NCBI GenBank assembly: GCA_014138725.1
Contig: JACJID010000002.1
Location: 572,001 to 636,000, forward strand
DNA length: 64,000 nt
From: Kutzneria viridogrisea
GTDB taxonomy: Bacteria > Actinomycetota > Actinomycetes > Mycobacteriales > Pseudonocardiaceae
Direction of reading: 5' to 3'
The notes beneath the pieces are model-generated. The model worked only from the letters and a program-made list of their open reading frames with translations. It ran no database searches and was not told the origin of the DNA. This document shows, one piece after another, positions 1-7,475 of this stretch. A program made the translations under genes and the position numbers. Position 1 is the first letter of the stretch. Each line of letters begins with the position of its first letter.

Positions 1-988
1 CCATCTTCTCCTGGATCTTCTTCTCCACCTCGTTGGCCACGTCCGGGTTCTCCAGCAGGAAGCGGCGGGCGTTCTCCTTGCCCTGGCCCAACTGGTCGCC
101 GTCGTAGGTGTACCAGGCGCCGGACTTGCGCAGGATGCCCTGCTCCACGCCCATGTCGATGAGCGAGCCCTCACGGCTGATGCCGTGGCCGTAGAGGATG
201 TCGAACTCGGCCTGCTTGAACGGCGGGGCGACCTTGTTCTTCACGACCTTGACACGGGTCCGGTTGCCCACCGCGTCCCCGCTGTCCTTCAGGGTCTCGA
301 TGCGGCGCACGTCCAGCCGGACCGAGGCGTAGAACTTCAGCGCCTTGCCACCTGTCGTGGTCTCCGGCGAGCCGAACATGACGCCGATCTTCTCGCGCAG
401 CTGGTTGATGAAGATGGCGGTGGTGCCGGAGTTGTTCAGGGCGCTGGTCATCTTGCGCAGGGCCTGGCTCATCAGGCGGGCCTGCAGACCAACGTGGTTG
501 TCGCCCATCTCGCCCTCGATCTCGGCGCGGGGCACCAGGGCGGCCACCGAGTCGATCACCAGGATGTCCAGCGCGCCCGAGCGCACCAGCATGTCGGCGA
601 TCTCCAGGGCCTGCTCACCGGTGTCCGGCTGGGAGACCAGCAGCGCGTCGGTGTCCACCCCGAGCGCCTTGGCGTAGTCGGGGTCCAGCGCGTGCTCGGC
701 GTCGACGAAGGCGGCGATGCCGCCCGCGCGCTGGGCGTTGGCCACCGCGTGCAGGGCGACCGTGGTCTTACCGGAGGACTCCGGGCCGTACACCTCGATG
801 ATGCGGCCGCGGGGCAGGCCGCCGATGCCCAGCGCGACGTCGAGCGCGATGGAGCCGGTCGGGATCACCTTGATCGGCTCGCGGCGCTCCTCGCCGAGGC
901 GCATCACCGAGCCCTTGCCGAAGTTCTTGTCGATCTGGGCCAGGGCCAGTTCGAGTGCCTTGTCCTTGTCCGGTGCTGCTGGTGCCAT
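1..988 (-). CDS. recA: RecA recombinase (C-terminus cut by window edge)
   Basis: RecA forms ATP-dependent filaments on single-stranded DNA, drives strand exchange and triggers LexA self-cleavage. About 329 codons are present, opening [20 protein letters not shown]. The Walker A motif GPESSGKTT, the [10 protein letters not shown] segment, the Walker B strand [13 protein letters not shown] and the L2 region [19 protein letters not shown] are all intact; only the acidic C-terminal tail lies outside the window. The ATG is supported by GAGGTGG about nine bases upstream. A LexA box sits about 130 bases upstream, and DUF3046 lies further upstream on the same strand, the usual actinobacterial order. 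No intein interrupts the visible part. Identity is certain from the sequence; damage induction is inferred from the box. Confidence 0.99.
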   Translation of the reverse strand, partial: MAPAAPDKDKALELALAQIDKNFGKGSVMRLGEERREPIKVIPTGSIALDVALGIGGLPRGRIIEVYGPESSGKTTVALHAVANAQRAGGIAAFVDAEHALDPDYAKALGVDTDALLVSQPDTGEQALEIADMLVRSGALDILVIDSVAALVPRAEIEGEMGDNHVGLQARLMSQALRKMTSALNNSGTTAIFINQLREKIGVMFGSPETTTGGKALKFYASVRLDVRRIETLKDSGDAVGNRTRVKVVKNKVAPPFKQAEFDILYGHGISREGSLIDMGVEQGILRKSGAWYTYDGDQLGQGKENARRFLLENPDVANEVEKKIQEKM

Positions 989-1112
989 GGGAAGTCCACC
1001 TCGGTTGTCTGTCTGGCCGGCCCTGGGAGGAGCTGGTGCCCCGGCCGCCGTGGGTTGTCGGGACCGACGCTACGGGGAGGGTCTGACAAGTGGCGGCGAG
1101 CCGAGGGGCCCC

Positions 1113-1134
1113 AGGCTAGCCGAACACCTGTTCG
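1113..1134 (-). promoter_or_regulatory. LexA (SOS) box and -10 element of recA
   Basis: Positions 1121-1134 read CGAACACCTGTTCG, matching the actinobacterial/Gram-positive LexA consensus CGAACN4GTTCG. Reading toward recA, the box is followed after two bases by a -10-like TAGCCT (1118 down to 1113). This layout resembles the known mycobacterial recA promoter. It serves here as an internal reference for the second SOS box at 24745-24762. Confidence 0.9.
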
Positions 1135-1163
1135 AGTGCGAAACCGACACGCCGCACCCGGGT

Positions 1164-1358
1164 TCAGCGGCGCTCGGCGGGCACGTCGAAGGCGTCACAG
1201 ACGGCCTGCCACACCCTCTTGGCGTCCAGCCCGGCCTCCAGCGCCTCGTCGGCGGTGCGGCCGCCCAGCGCGGCGAACACGTGGTCGCGCGCGAGCATCT
1301 CGGACCTGACCTCGCCGAACTCCTCAGCCATGCGGCGGCGGAACACAGTCATGCGCAT
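1164..1358 (-). CDS. DUF3046 family protein
   Basis: A 64-residue protein of the actinobacterial DUF3046 family, which is regularly found just upstream of recA. Conserved segments are the ARDHVFAALGGRTADEALEAG core and the C-terminal KRVWQAVCDAFDVPAERR. There are no membrane segments or cysteine clusters, and no biochemical role is established for the family. A TAGGCT -10-like element lies eight bases upstream of the ATG, so the transcript may have a very short leader. The gene points toward recA with about 175 bases between them that contain recA's own SOS promoter. The family call is confident; function is unknown. Confidence 0.9.
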   Translation of the reverse strand: MRMTVFRRRMAEEFGEVRSEMLARDHVFAALGGRTADEALEAGLDAKRVWQAVCDAFDVPAERR

Positions 1359-1488
1359 CGTGACCGAGCCTACGCCGAGAGCAATTTGCGAAAAAGTTGG
1401 GCCCAGGGTCTTCCCCTCACGCCCACAAGCGCTATTCTTGTCTTGGGCCCGTGATCCCCCCGACGCTAAGGCAGTCGAAAGTCACGGC

Positions 1489-1740
1489 AGAAGCGCCGTA
1501 GTCGACCCCCAGGGCTGCGGCGCTTCTCTATGTCTGCGACATGACCAGCCCCGGTGATAACACCACCACGCTCCGCGTGAGGGCTGCGGCGCTTCTCTAT
1601 GTCTGCGACATGACCAGCCCCGGTGATAACACCACCACGCTCCGCGTGAGGGCTGCGGCGCTTCTCTATGTCTGCGGCCAGTCATAACGCCACCACGCTC
1701 CGCATACGACCTGCGGCGCTTCCCTATGCCCTGGACACGG
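1489..1740. repeat. Tandem 69-bp repeats with internal hairpin
   Basis: Two complete near-identical 69-base units start at 1511 and 1580. A third starts at 1649 and is shortened, and a decayed copy follows from about 1707. Each unit contains the short palindrome CACGCTCCGCGTG and the segment GCGGCGCTTCTCTATG. At 1489-1498 AGAAGCGCCG is the inverted complement of CGGCGCTTCT in the first unit. Because 69 is a multiple of three, the minus strand shows an open frame with a repeated 23-residue block, but it has no ribosome binding site or coding bias and I do not call it a gene. Confidence 0.85.
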
Positions 1741-2033
1741 CCACAACGCGTTTCCCTTCCGTGACCAATTCATGATCGATTCGGACGGTGCGCCCGTGAC
1801 CAGCCACGACACCCGGGCCCGATTCCCGTGATTGACCATTGGCCAGGGATTCGCCCACATCGTGGACGCCCGTTCGACCGCGCAATAGCGATTCCGGGAT
1901 GGCCACCGCCGCGCGATGTCACCCATCGCGCTCGGGAGGTCACTGTGCAGTTCGGCCCGTTCACCCCCATCCGGGTTTCGACGCGTTCGGCAGCGGCCCC
2001 CGTCGGCGGGAACTGCCCGGCGCGGTGTGGGCC
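1741..2033. other. Intergenic region without recognisable gene
   Basis: About 290 bases between the repeat block and the one-carbon operon. Local base composition is less GC-rich than the genes. Short open frames on both strands lack a Shine-Dalgarno site and show no family resemblance. I see no tRNA or strong hairpin. The promoter for the downstream pair lies at its right edge. Confidence 0.5.
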
Positions 2034-2039
2034 TAACCT
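2034..2039 (+). promoter_or_regulatory. -10 element of a probable leaderless transcript
   Basis: TAACCT ends seven bases before the ATG at 2047 and no Shine-Dalgarno sequence lies between. This spacing is what a leaderless mRNA starting at the A of ATG requires, an arrangement common in actinomycetes. No good -35 element is visible. Inferred from spacing only. Confidence 0.5.
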
Positions 2040-2046
2040 GATCCCC

Positions 2047-2637
2047 ATGCGGGATCAGACGATCGGGGACTGGCTGGACCAGCTGGCTTCCCGGGCTCCC
2101 GCGCCCGGTGGGGGCGCGGTGGCCGCGATGCACACGGCGATGGCGGCCGGGCTCGTCGAGATGGTGTGCAACCTGACCATCGGCAAGCCCAGGTACGCCG
2201 AACACGAGCCCACGATGCTCGGTGCGCTACGGGAGGCGGGCCAGTGCCGTGCCGAGGCGGTGGAGCTGGCCGAACAGGACGCGGCGGCGTTCACCGCGGT
2301 CACCACGGCCTACAGACTGCCCAAGGAGGACGAGCGGGACAGGGCGGTGCGCGGGGAGCGCATCCAGCAGGCGCTGCGTGCGGCCGCCGAAGTACCGCTA
2401 CGCACCGCCGAGGTGGCCGAGCGGGTGCTGGAACTGGCCGGGAGGATCAGGCGGGGTGCCAACGTGAACGTGCTTTCCGACGTGGACGTGGCCGAGCACT
2501 CCGCGCGGGCGGCGCTGGCCTCGGCCGTGGTCAACGTGGAGGTCAACCTGGCCGCGATGACCGACCAGGCGGCACGGGCCGAGCTGGCCGCCGAGGTGTC
2601 GCGGATCGGGCGGGTGCTGGAAGGGGTGCGGGCATGA
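2047..2637 (+). CDS. Cyclodeaminase/methenyl-THF cyclohydrolase family protein
   Basis: A 196-residue cytoplasmic protein of the formiminotransferase-cyclodeaminase C-terminal family, which includes the stand-alone methenyl-tetrahydrofolate cyclohydrolase FchA and cyclodeaminases. The family signature is the N-terminal stretch with APAPGGGAVAAMHTAMAAG (from about residue 17), followed by all-alpha sequence and the GANVNVLSDVDVAEHSARAAL segment. Length fits the family. No formiminotransferase or histidine-degradation gene is nearby. It overlaps the folD-like gene by four bases (ATGA), so the two should be made together. The adjacent FolD lacks its cyclohydrolase lysine, so the natural reading is that this protein supplies the cyclohydrolase step. 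Cyclodeaminase activity remains possible. Confidence 0.85.
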   Translation: MRDQTIGDWLDQLASRAPAPGGGAVAAMHTAMAAGLVEMVCNLTIGKPRYAEHEPTMLGALREAGQCRAEAVELAEQDAAAFTAVTTAYRLPKEDERDRAVRGERIQQALRAAAEVPLRTAEVAERVLELAGRIRRGANVNVLSDVDVAEHSARAALASAVVNVEVNLAAMTDQAARAELAAEVSRIGRVLEGVRA

Positions 2638-3455
2638 CGCTGATCGACGGGCGGAGCGTGGCAGCCGCGATCCGGACCCAGGTCGCCGAGGACGCGGCCG
2701 AGCTGCGGGCGGCGGGGACCACGCCGACCCTGGCGATCCTGGTGCCCACCGATGACGAGGCCACGGCCTGGTACGTGCGCTCCATCGTGCGCACGGCCGA
2801 GAAGGTGGGCGTCTCGGTGCGGGTAGTGGAGCGCTCGCAGGACGTGGGCGGGGCGCTGCGCGAGCTGTCCGCCGACCCCGAGGTGCACGGCATCATCTGC
2901 CAGACCCCGCTGCCCGAGGGCATGACCCTGGACGAGGTGGGGCTGCACATCGACGTGCGCAAGGACGTGGACGGGGCGAACCCGACCAGCGTGGGGCGGC
3001 TCGCGGTGGGCCTGCCCGCCTTCGCCCCAGCCACCGCGCAGGCCGTGGTGGAGCTGCTGCGCGCGCACGGCACCCCGCTGGCGGGCGCGGACGTGGTGGT
3101 GGTCGGCCGCAGCACCGTGGTGGGCAAGCCCGCCGCCCTGCTGCTGCTCGCGGAGAACGCGACGGTCACCGTGTGCCACTCGCACACGAAGGAACTGGCC
3201 GCGCAGACCAGCCGGGCGGACGTGCTGGTCGCCTGCGTGGGGCGGCCGGAGATGCTGGGCGCCGAGCACGTGCGGCCCGGGGCCGTGGTGATCGACGTGG
3301 GCACGAACCCGACCGCTGACGGCGGCCTGGTCGGGGACGTGCAGACCGCGGCGGTGGAGCCGATCGCCAGCGCGGTGACCCCGGTGCCCGGCGGGGTGGG
3401 GCCGGTGACCACGGCGCTGCTGCTGCGCAACGTGATCGCGGCGGCCGGTCAGTGA
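2634..3455 (+). CDS. folD: FolD-like methylene-THF dehydrogenase lacking the cyclohydrolase lysine
   Basis: A 273-residue homologue of bifunctional 5,10-methylene-THF dehydrogenase/methenyl-THF cyclohydrolase. The NADP-binding half is intact: VVVGRSTVVGKP followed by ATVTVCHSHT and the VIDVGTNP and TPVPGGVGPVTTALL blocks. In the catalytic half, Gln90 (in GIICQTPLPEG) and the KDVDG motif (residues 110-114) are kept. However, the segment aligning with YVASKRKA of E. coli FolD reads YVRSIVRT, so the essential Lys54 position is Ile51 and the following Lys is Arg53. In characterised FolD enzymes this Lys is needed for cyclohydrolase activity. The gene overlaps the upstream cyclohydrolase-family gene by four bases. 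Dehydrogenase-only function is my inference. Confidence 0.9.
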   Translation: MTLIDGRSVAAAIRTQVAEDAAELRAAGTTPTLAILVPTDDEATAWYVRSIVRTAEKVGVSVRVVERSQDVGGALRELSADPEVHGIICQTPLPEGMTLDEVGLHIDVRKDVDGANPTSVGRLAVGLPAFAPATAQAVVELLRAHGTPLAGADVVVVGRSTVVGKPAALLLLAENATVTVCHSHTKELAAQTSRADVLVACVGRPEMLGAEHVRPGAVVIDVGTNPTADGGLVGDVQTAAVEPIASAVTPVPGGVGPVTTALLLRNVIAAAGQ

Positions 3456-3493
3456 GTGGGTGCGGCCCCACCGGCTGGTGGGGCCGCACCCAC
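3456..3493. terminator. Bidirectional hairpin terminator
   Basis: A perfect 17-bp stem (3456-3472 with 3477-3493) and a four-base GGCT loop lie exactly between the stop codon of folD and the end of the convergent cbtA. There is no T-tract, as is common for actinomycete intergenic hairpins. Confidence 0.75.
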
Positions 3494-3499
3494 CGGGTG

Positions 3500-4234
3500 C
3501 TACACCGGCTGGGCCGTGAGCTGGGACTCGGTGCGCAGCTTGCGCTGTACGAGCGCACCGAACAGCAGGCCGATGGTCGCCCACATGACCAGCTGCGTGC
3601 CCAGCGAGACGACCCGGAAGTTCCACAGCAGTGCCGCCGGGAACTCCTTGGGCACCTCGTTGATGGCGGGCAGCAGCAGCTGCACCACCACGACCGCCAC
3701 CACGAAGGCCAGCACCGCGACCAGCGCGGCGTTCCAGGCGCCGAGGCCGGGCAGCAGCCTGCGGCCCAGGTAGGTCGCGGCCACCGCCAACCCGATGGAC
3801 AGCACCACCATCAGGAAGTACGCGCCGGTGCGCTCCCCGATGGTGTCCGGATTGCCCACCGAGGGCGGGTTGGCGGGGTACTTCAGGAACGGGACCACGA
3901 ACGCCGACAGGTAACCGGCCAGGGCCAGCAGCAGCGAGGTGGACCTGGCGCTGATCCGGCCGAGCCGCCCGTAGGCGATGGCGAAGGCCAACGCGAACAG
4001 GCCACCGAAGGCGATGGCGTAGAGCAGCACGCCGGTGGCCAGGCCCAGCGTGCTCTGCACGCCCCGGCTGACCAGCTCCGGCTCGGCCGCCTCACCGGCA
4101 GCGGCCGCCTCGGCGGACTCGAAGTCGATGGCCGAACCGACCAGGGGCTCACCCAGCAGCCAGGTGAACACCAGTGCGAGCACACCGGCCGCGAGACCGG
4201 CGAGCATGCCCCGCACCAGAAGGGTTCTCATCAT
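3500..4234 (-). CDS. cbtA: CbtA family cobalt transport subunit
   Basis: A 244-residue integral membrane protein of the CbtA family, the partner of CbtB in predicted cobalt uptake. It begins MMRTLLVRGMLAGLAAGVLA and has about six hydrophobic segments. Between the first two is a periplasmic-type loop rich in Ala and Glu (GSAIDFESAEAAAAGEAAEPE). A conserved-looking FLKYPANPPSVGNPDTIGER segment lies mid-protein. It starts 19 bases after cbtB on the same strand and downstream of a cobalamin riboswitch. Either of two consecutive ATG codons could be used; the first is given. The role in cobalt import is the accepted prediction for the family and is supported here by the riboswitch. Confidence 0.92.
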   Translation of the reverse strand: MMRTLLVRGMLAGLAAGVLALVFTWLLGEPLVGSAIDFESAEAAAAGEAAEPELVSRGVQSTLGLATGVLLYAIAFGGLFALAFAIAYGRLGRISARSTSLLLALAGYLSAFVVPFLKYPANPPSVGNPDTIGERTGAYFLMVVLSIGLAVAATYLGRRLLPGLGAWNAALVAVLAFVVAVVVVQLLLPAINEVPKEFPAALLWNFRVVSLGTQLVMWATIGLLFGALVQRKLRTESQLTAQPV

Positions 4235-4253
4235 GGTTGTGCGCTCCCCCGGC

Positions 4254-4469
4254 TCAGTGGCAGGGGAAGCCGAGCAGGTGCCTGCCGTCGTGCACGAACT
4301 CGTGCACGTAGTGGCCGGAGACCAGCGAGGTGGCGCCCTGCTCGGCGCCGACGAAGTAGAGCAGGACAACGGCGAGCACCCCGATGAACACTGCCCAGGG
4401 CAGCACTTCGCGGAGTGGGATCCGGACGGGGATGGGAATGGCGATCGGTGAGGGTGAGGCGATGCTCAC
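4254..4469 (-). CDS. cbtB: CbtB cobalt transporter subunit
   Basis: A 71-residue protein with a single membrane segment (LPWAVFIGVLAVVLLYFVGA) and a His-rich C-terminus with the pattern HYVHEFVHDGRHLLGFPCH, the hallmark of CbtB and a likely Co2+-binding tail. The GTG start is fixed by a strong AGGAGG seven bases upstream. It is the first gene after the cobalamin riboswitch and is followed closely by cbtA. Membrane location and metal-binding tail are visible; cobalt specificity is inferred from family and riboswitch. Confidence 0.94.
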   Translation of the reverse strand: MSIASPSPIAIPIPVRIPLREVLPWAVFIGVLAVVLLYFVGAEQGATSLVSGHYVHEFVHDGRHLLGFPCH

Positions 4470-4509
4470 GGGAACCTCCTTGGGCTTGCGCGACCCACTA
4501 GTTGGTGCT

Positions 4510-4640
4510 CACGACGACGGAGTGTCTGACTCACGGCCACCTCGGCTGAGGTGGACCGCACACAGTGGCGCGACCGTGCCGGGATCTCACCGGCTTACTC
4601 CGTTACGTCGATCGAGCGGACCGTAGTCAGCGTGTGAAGC
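4510..4640 (-). promoter_or_regulatory. Cobalamin riboswitch controlling cbtBA
   Basis: Read on the minus strand, the region contains the conserved cobalamin aptamer core: AAGCCGGTGAGATCCCGGC (4596-4578), then the GCCACTGTG element (4569-4561) and, after a variable hairpin, the B12-box-like GTCAGACACTC (4530-4520). It ends about 40 bases before the cbtB Shine-Dalgarno sequence. No strong terminator separates it from the gene, which suggests control of translation initiation by sequestering AGGAGG. It lies in the divergent space with the histidine-phosphatase-family gene but only reads toward cbtB. Boundaries are approximate. Confidence 0.9.
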
Positions 4641-4672
4641 CAGTGTCAATCAGCCGACCAGGTTGGGAGAGC

Positions 4673-5254
4673 ATGGTCACCATGAACCGGATCTTCCTGA
4701 TCAGCCACGGGGCCACCCAAGCGGTCCGTGAGGCACGCTTCGCCGATGACGAATCCCTCTGCGGGACAACGGATCCACTGGAAACGCCGTCCCGTGTGGA
4801 CGAGGTGCGGTGCGGGCCCGAACGCCGTTGTCTCGAAACGGCAACGGTTCTCGGTCTCACCCCGGTGACCGACCCCGGGTTGTCGGATCTGGACTGCGGC
4901 TCGTGGCGGGCGCGCGCGCTGGCGGAGGTGCAGGAACAGGACCCCGCCGGGCTGATGGCGTGGCTGTCCGATCCGGACGCGGACGCGCACGGCGGCGAGA
5001 CGGTGCGGCAACTGCTGGCCAGGGTCGGCTCCTGGCTGGACTGCTTGCCGGACAGGGGAAGGATAGTCGCGATCACCTCGCCCTCGGTGGTCCGCGCCGC
5101 GATTGTGCACTGCGTGCAAGCTCCTCCCGCCTCGTTCTGGCGCTTCGACGTGGCCCCGCTGACGCTGACCCACCTCTACGGCGGACCGGGGCGGTGGACC
5201 CTGCGCGAGACCGGCCACCCGCTGCCCCCTGCTCGCACGGCCCCACCCTCGTAG
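4673..5254 (+). CDS. Histidine phosphatase superfamily protein with degenerate active site
   Basis: A 193-residue member of the phosphoglycerate-mutase-like superfamily that includes the cobalamin pathway phosphatase CobC. The fold signature is clear, but catalytic positions are altered. The N-terminal LIRHG motif reads LISHG (Arg to Ser). The second catalytic His, normally in an SH or TH pair before a G/P and VxR, reads ITSPSVVRAA (His to Ser). The HGGET segment is kept. The start is chosen at the ATG after GGGAGAG; a second ATG follows nine bases later. It diverges from the riboswitch-cbtBA unit, so a link with cobalt or B12 is plausible. Whether it retains phosphatase activity is doubtful. 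Confidence 0.8.
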   Translation: MVTMNRIFLISHGATQAVREARFADDESLCGTTDPLETPSRVDEVRCGPERRCLETATVLGLTPVTDPGLSDLDCGSWRARALAEVQEQDPAGLMAWLSDPDADAHGGETVRQLLARVGSWLDCLPDRGRIVAITSPSVVRAAIVHCVQAPPASFWRFDVAPLTLTHLYGGPGRWTLRETGHPLPPARTAPPS

Positions 5255-5358
5255 GCGGCGGCGAGCAGGGCGCCCTCTCGATGGGGATCGGATCCCAACG
5301 ACAGCAAGGAGTTCCGCCCGCCGTCAGCCCGCACCCGTTGGAGCGGAACGACTCGGTA

Positions 5359-7344
5359 CTACCAGGCGCTGGTCATCGCCCAGGCCTCGGTGGGCAGCAG
5401 GCGCGCCTCCCCGCCGGTGGCGAACGCGGTGACACCGGTGGACTGCGTGTAGCGCGGATAGACCCGCGCGGTGAGTGACCTGCCGTCCCCGGTGAACACC
5501 TCGATCGAGGACCGGTCGGTCAGCACGCGCAGGTTCAGCCGCCCCTGCGCGTCGGGCGCCGAGGTCACGTGCGACACCGAACCCTGGCCGTAACCGGAAT
5601 TCCTCGTGTCGAGGACGAGTTGCCGGGTGGCGGGCTCATAACTGAGGATCACTCGCTCCGCGCTGCTGGCGAACAGGGTGAGCCCGAGCGTGGTGGCGCT
5701 GGACCGGCTGAGGTCGAAGCCGGTCCGGAGGTCCAGCGAGGCGCCGTCGGCGATCGGCACCGGCGCGGCGGTGGGCACCGCGGTCCCGCCGCGCCGCGCG
5801 AGCTGTGTGCCGTGCAGGCGGTCGAGCTGGCTGACGGGTGCCGAACCCAGGGTGCCGTCCGGTCGCACCGACAGCTGCCGGGTGATCGTCTCGGCCTGGG
5901 ACCAGCCGTCCAGCCGGTTGGGGTCGAACGCGTCCCCGTTGTTCATCCACCCCACCAGCAGCGGGCGGCCTGAGGAGTCGGTGAACGCCTGTGCCGCGTA
6001 GAAGTTCGGGCCGCTGTCCAACTGCCCGGACGCGGTGGGGGTGAAGGTGGAACCGGTGAAGTCGCCGAGGAAGTAGTGCTCGCCGCCGTTGGTGGAGACC
6101 AGCAGCGCCCAGCGGCCGTCGACCTGGATCAGGTTGGGGCACTCCCACATCCCGCCGGTGGAGCCGTCGCCACTGAGCAGCACGCCCCGGTAGGTCCACG
6201 CCCGCAGGTCCGGTGAGGAGTACAGCAGCACCTTGCCCGCGCCGCCGTGCCCGGAGCCGAGGACCATCTTCCACAGCCCGTCGTGCAGGTCCCGGAACAC
6301 CTTCGGGTCGCGGAACCCCGCCTCAGCCTCGGCGGGCGGGCCGGGGATGACCGGGTTGCCCGCGCCGGGGGTGAAGGTGGTGCCGTCGGTGCTCGTGGCG
6401 GACCAGACCTGTTCGCGGATCGCGCCCGGGTGCGCCGCGGTGTCGGTGTAGTGGGTGTAGAACAGCCGCAGTGCGCCGTTGTCCGCCACCGCGCTGCCGG
6501 ACCACTCCCCGGTGGTGTCGGACGGACCGGCCGGTGCGGGCGGGGTGAGCGCGACCGGGGCGTTGGTCCAGTGCACGGAGTCCGGGGACTGGGCGTGTGC
6601 CCAGTGCATCGGCCCCCAGAACGGGCTGGCAGGGTTGAACTGCGCGAAGAGCTGGTAGGTGCCCCGCCACTGGATCAGGCCGACCGGGTCGTTGATCCAG
6701 CCCTGGTACGGCGTGTAGTGGTACTGCGGGCGCAGCGGGTCCACCGCGTAGCGCGCGGCCGCCGGACCCTCGGTCGGGCCTGGCTGGTTGGCGGAGCCGA
6801 GCCGGACGGAGGTCAGGCCGTTGCCCGCGTCCCCGACCGCGCTGGTGCGCACGTCGTCCAGGTTGAGGTGCCCCCACTGGCCGGTGGCCTCGTCCACCAC
6901 CTCCAGGTACACGGCCTGCCCTCGCACCTCGCTGGTGTCCCAGGTGATCCGGGCGAGTTGCTCGCTGTTGTAACCGGTCTGCCGGTCCAGCACCGCGCCG
7001 TCGGCGGCCCGCACCAGGGCGACGTGGAGGTGCTGCGGATCGTAACCCCCGGCGATGAGGAAGCTGAGGTGGTCGGTGGCGGTGAACACCGAGGACCGGG
7101 CGATGCCGGTGGCGGTGTCCTGGTGGGCGAGGTAGCCGGACAGGAAGCAGGTGCCGTGCTGGTCGTAGGTGCCGCCCCACCACGTGGTCGCGGAGGACAC
7201 GGTGAACGCGGAGCCGGTGAGCGTCCAGCCGCCGGTGTCACAGGTTTCGAAGTCGGCGTTGGCCGGTACGGACGCCGTCGGGGCACCGGCGAGGGCCAGG
7301 GTCATCGCGGTGGCGAACGCGAGGCAGGAGCTGGGCAGGTGCAT
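5359..7344 (-). CDS. Secreted GH32 beta-fructosidase (levanase/inulinase type)
   Basis: A 661-residue glycoside hydrolase family 32 enzyme, predicted to be exported and to cleave fructans or sucrose. The catalytic triad is present: nucleophile Asp219 in WINDPVG (WMNDPNG in most members), Asp346 in FRDPKV, and acid/base Glu401 in WECPN. A signal peptide occupies about the first 30 residues, although its n-region has no basic residue. Between it and the catalytic five-bladed propeller lies an extra domain of about 160 residues that looks like a non-catalytic binding module and includes DHLSFLIAGGYDP. The C-terminal beta-sandwich ends with the typical RSSIEVFTGDG segment. GGAGGAG precedes the ATG. 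No sugar transporter adjoins it directly. Confidence 0.92.
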   Translation of the reverse strand: MHLPSSCLAFATAMTLALAGAPTASVPANADFETCDTGGWTLTGSAFTVSSATTWWGGTYDQHGTCFLSGYLAHQDTATGIARSSVFTATDHLSFLIAGGYDPQHLHVALVRAADGAVLDRQTGYNSEQLARITWDTSEVRGQAVYLEVVDEATGQWGHLNLDDVRTSAVGDAGNGLTSVRLGSANQPGPTEGPAAARYAVDPLRPQYHYTPYQGWINDPVGLIQWRGTYQLFAQFNPASPFWGPMHWAHAQSPDSVHWTNAPVALTPPAPAGPSDTTGEWSGSAVADNGALRLFYTHYTDTAAHPGAIREQVWSATSTDGTTFTPGAGNPVIPGPPAEAEAGFRDPKVFRDLHDGLWKMVLGSGHGGAGKVLLYSSPDLRAWTYRGVLLSGDGSTGGMWECPNLIQVDGRWALLVSTNGGEHYFLGDFTGSTFTPTASGQLDSGPNFYAAQAFTDSSGRPLLVGWMNNGDAFDPNRLDGWSQAETITRQLSVRPDGTLGSAPVSQLDRLHGTQLARRGGTAVPTAAPVPIADGASLDLRTGFDLSRSSATTLGLTLFASSAERVILSYEPATRQLVLDTRNSGYGQGSVSHVTSAPDAQGRLNLRVLTDRSSIEVFTGDGRSLTARVYPRYTQSTGVTAFATGGEARLLPTEAWAMTSAW

Positions 7345-7368
7345 GTCTCCTCCTGGGCGGCGGCGAAG

Positions 7369-7381
7369 GACTCGACGAGTC
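7369..7381. promoter_or_regulatory. Perfect short palindrome upstream of GH32 gene
   Basis: GACTCGACGAGTC is an odd, perfect palindrome 25-37 bases upstream of the GH32 start, in the 130-base gap before the MFS gene. It could be a repressor site for the fructanase, but no local regulator is encoded and I cannot identify the family. Confidence 0.3.
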
Positions 7382-7475
7382 GACCATCGGCGGCTGCCCG
7401 ACCACTGCCAGGGCAGCATGGCACAGCGGTCGACGGGGAAGCGAGGTTCCCGGGCCGCAGGAACGATTCCACTGT

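Noticed and set aside
185-1309. Long open frame on the plus strand across recA
   Set aside because: It is antisense to recA, which has full motif support, and the translation is low-complexity typical of GC-rich shadow frames.
1482-1685. Minus-strand open frame encoding a repeated 23-residue block
   Set aside because: It arises because the 69-bp repeat length is divisible by three. There is no ribosome site or homology, and the repeat also contains a palindrome.
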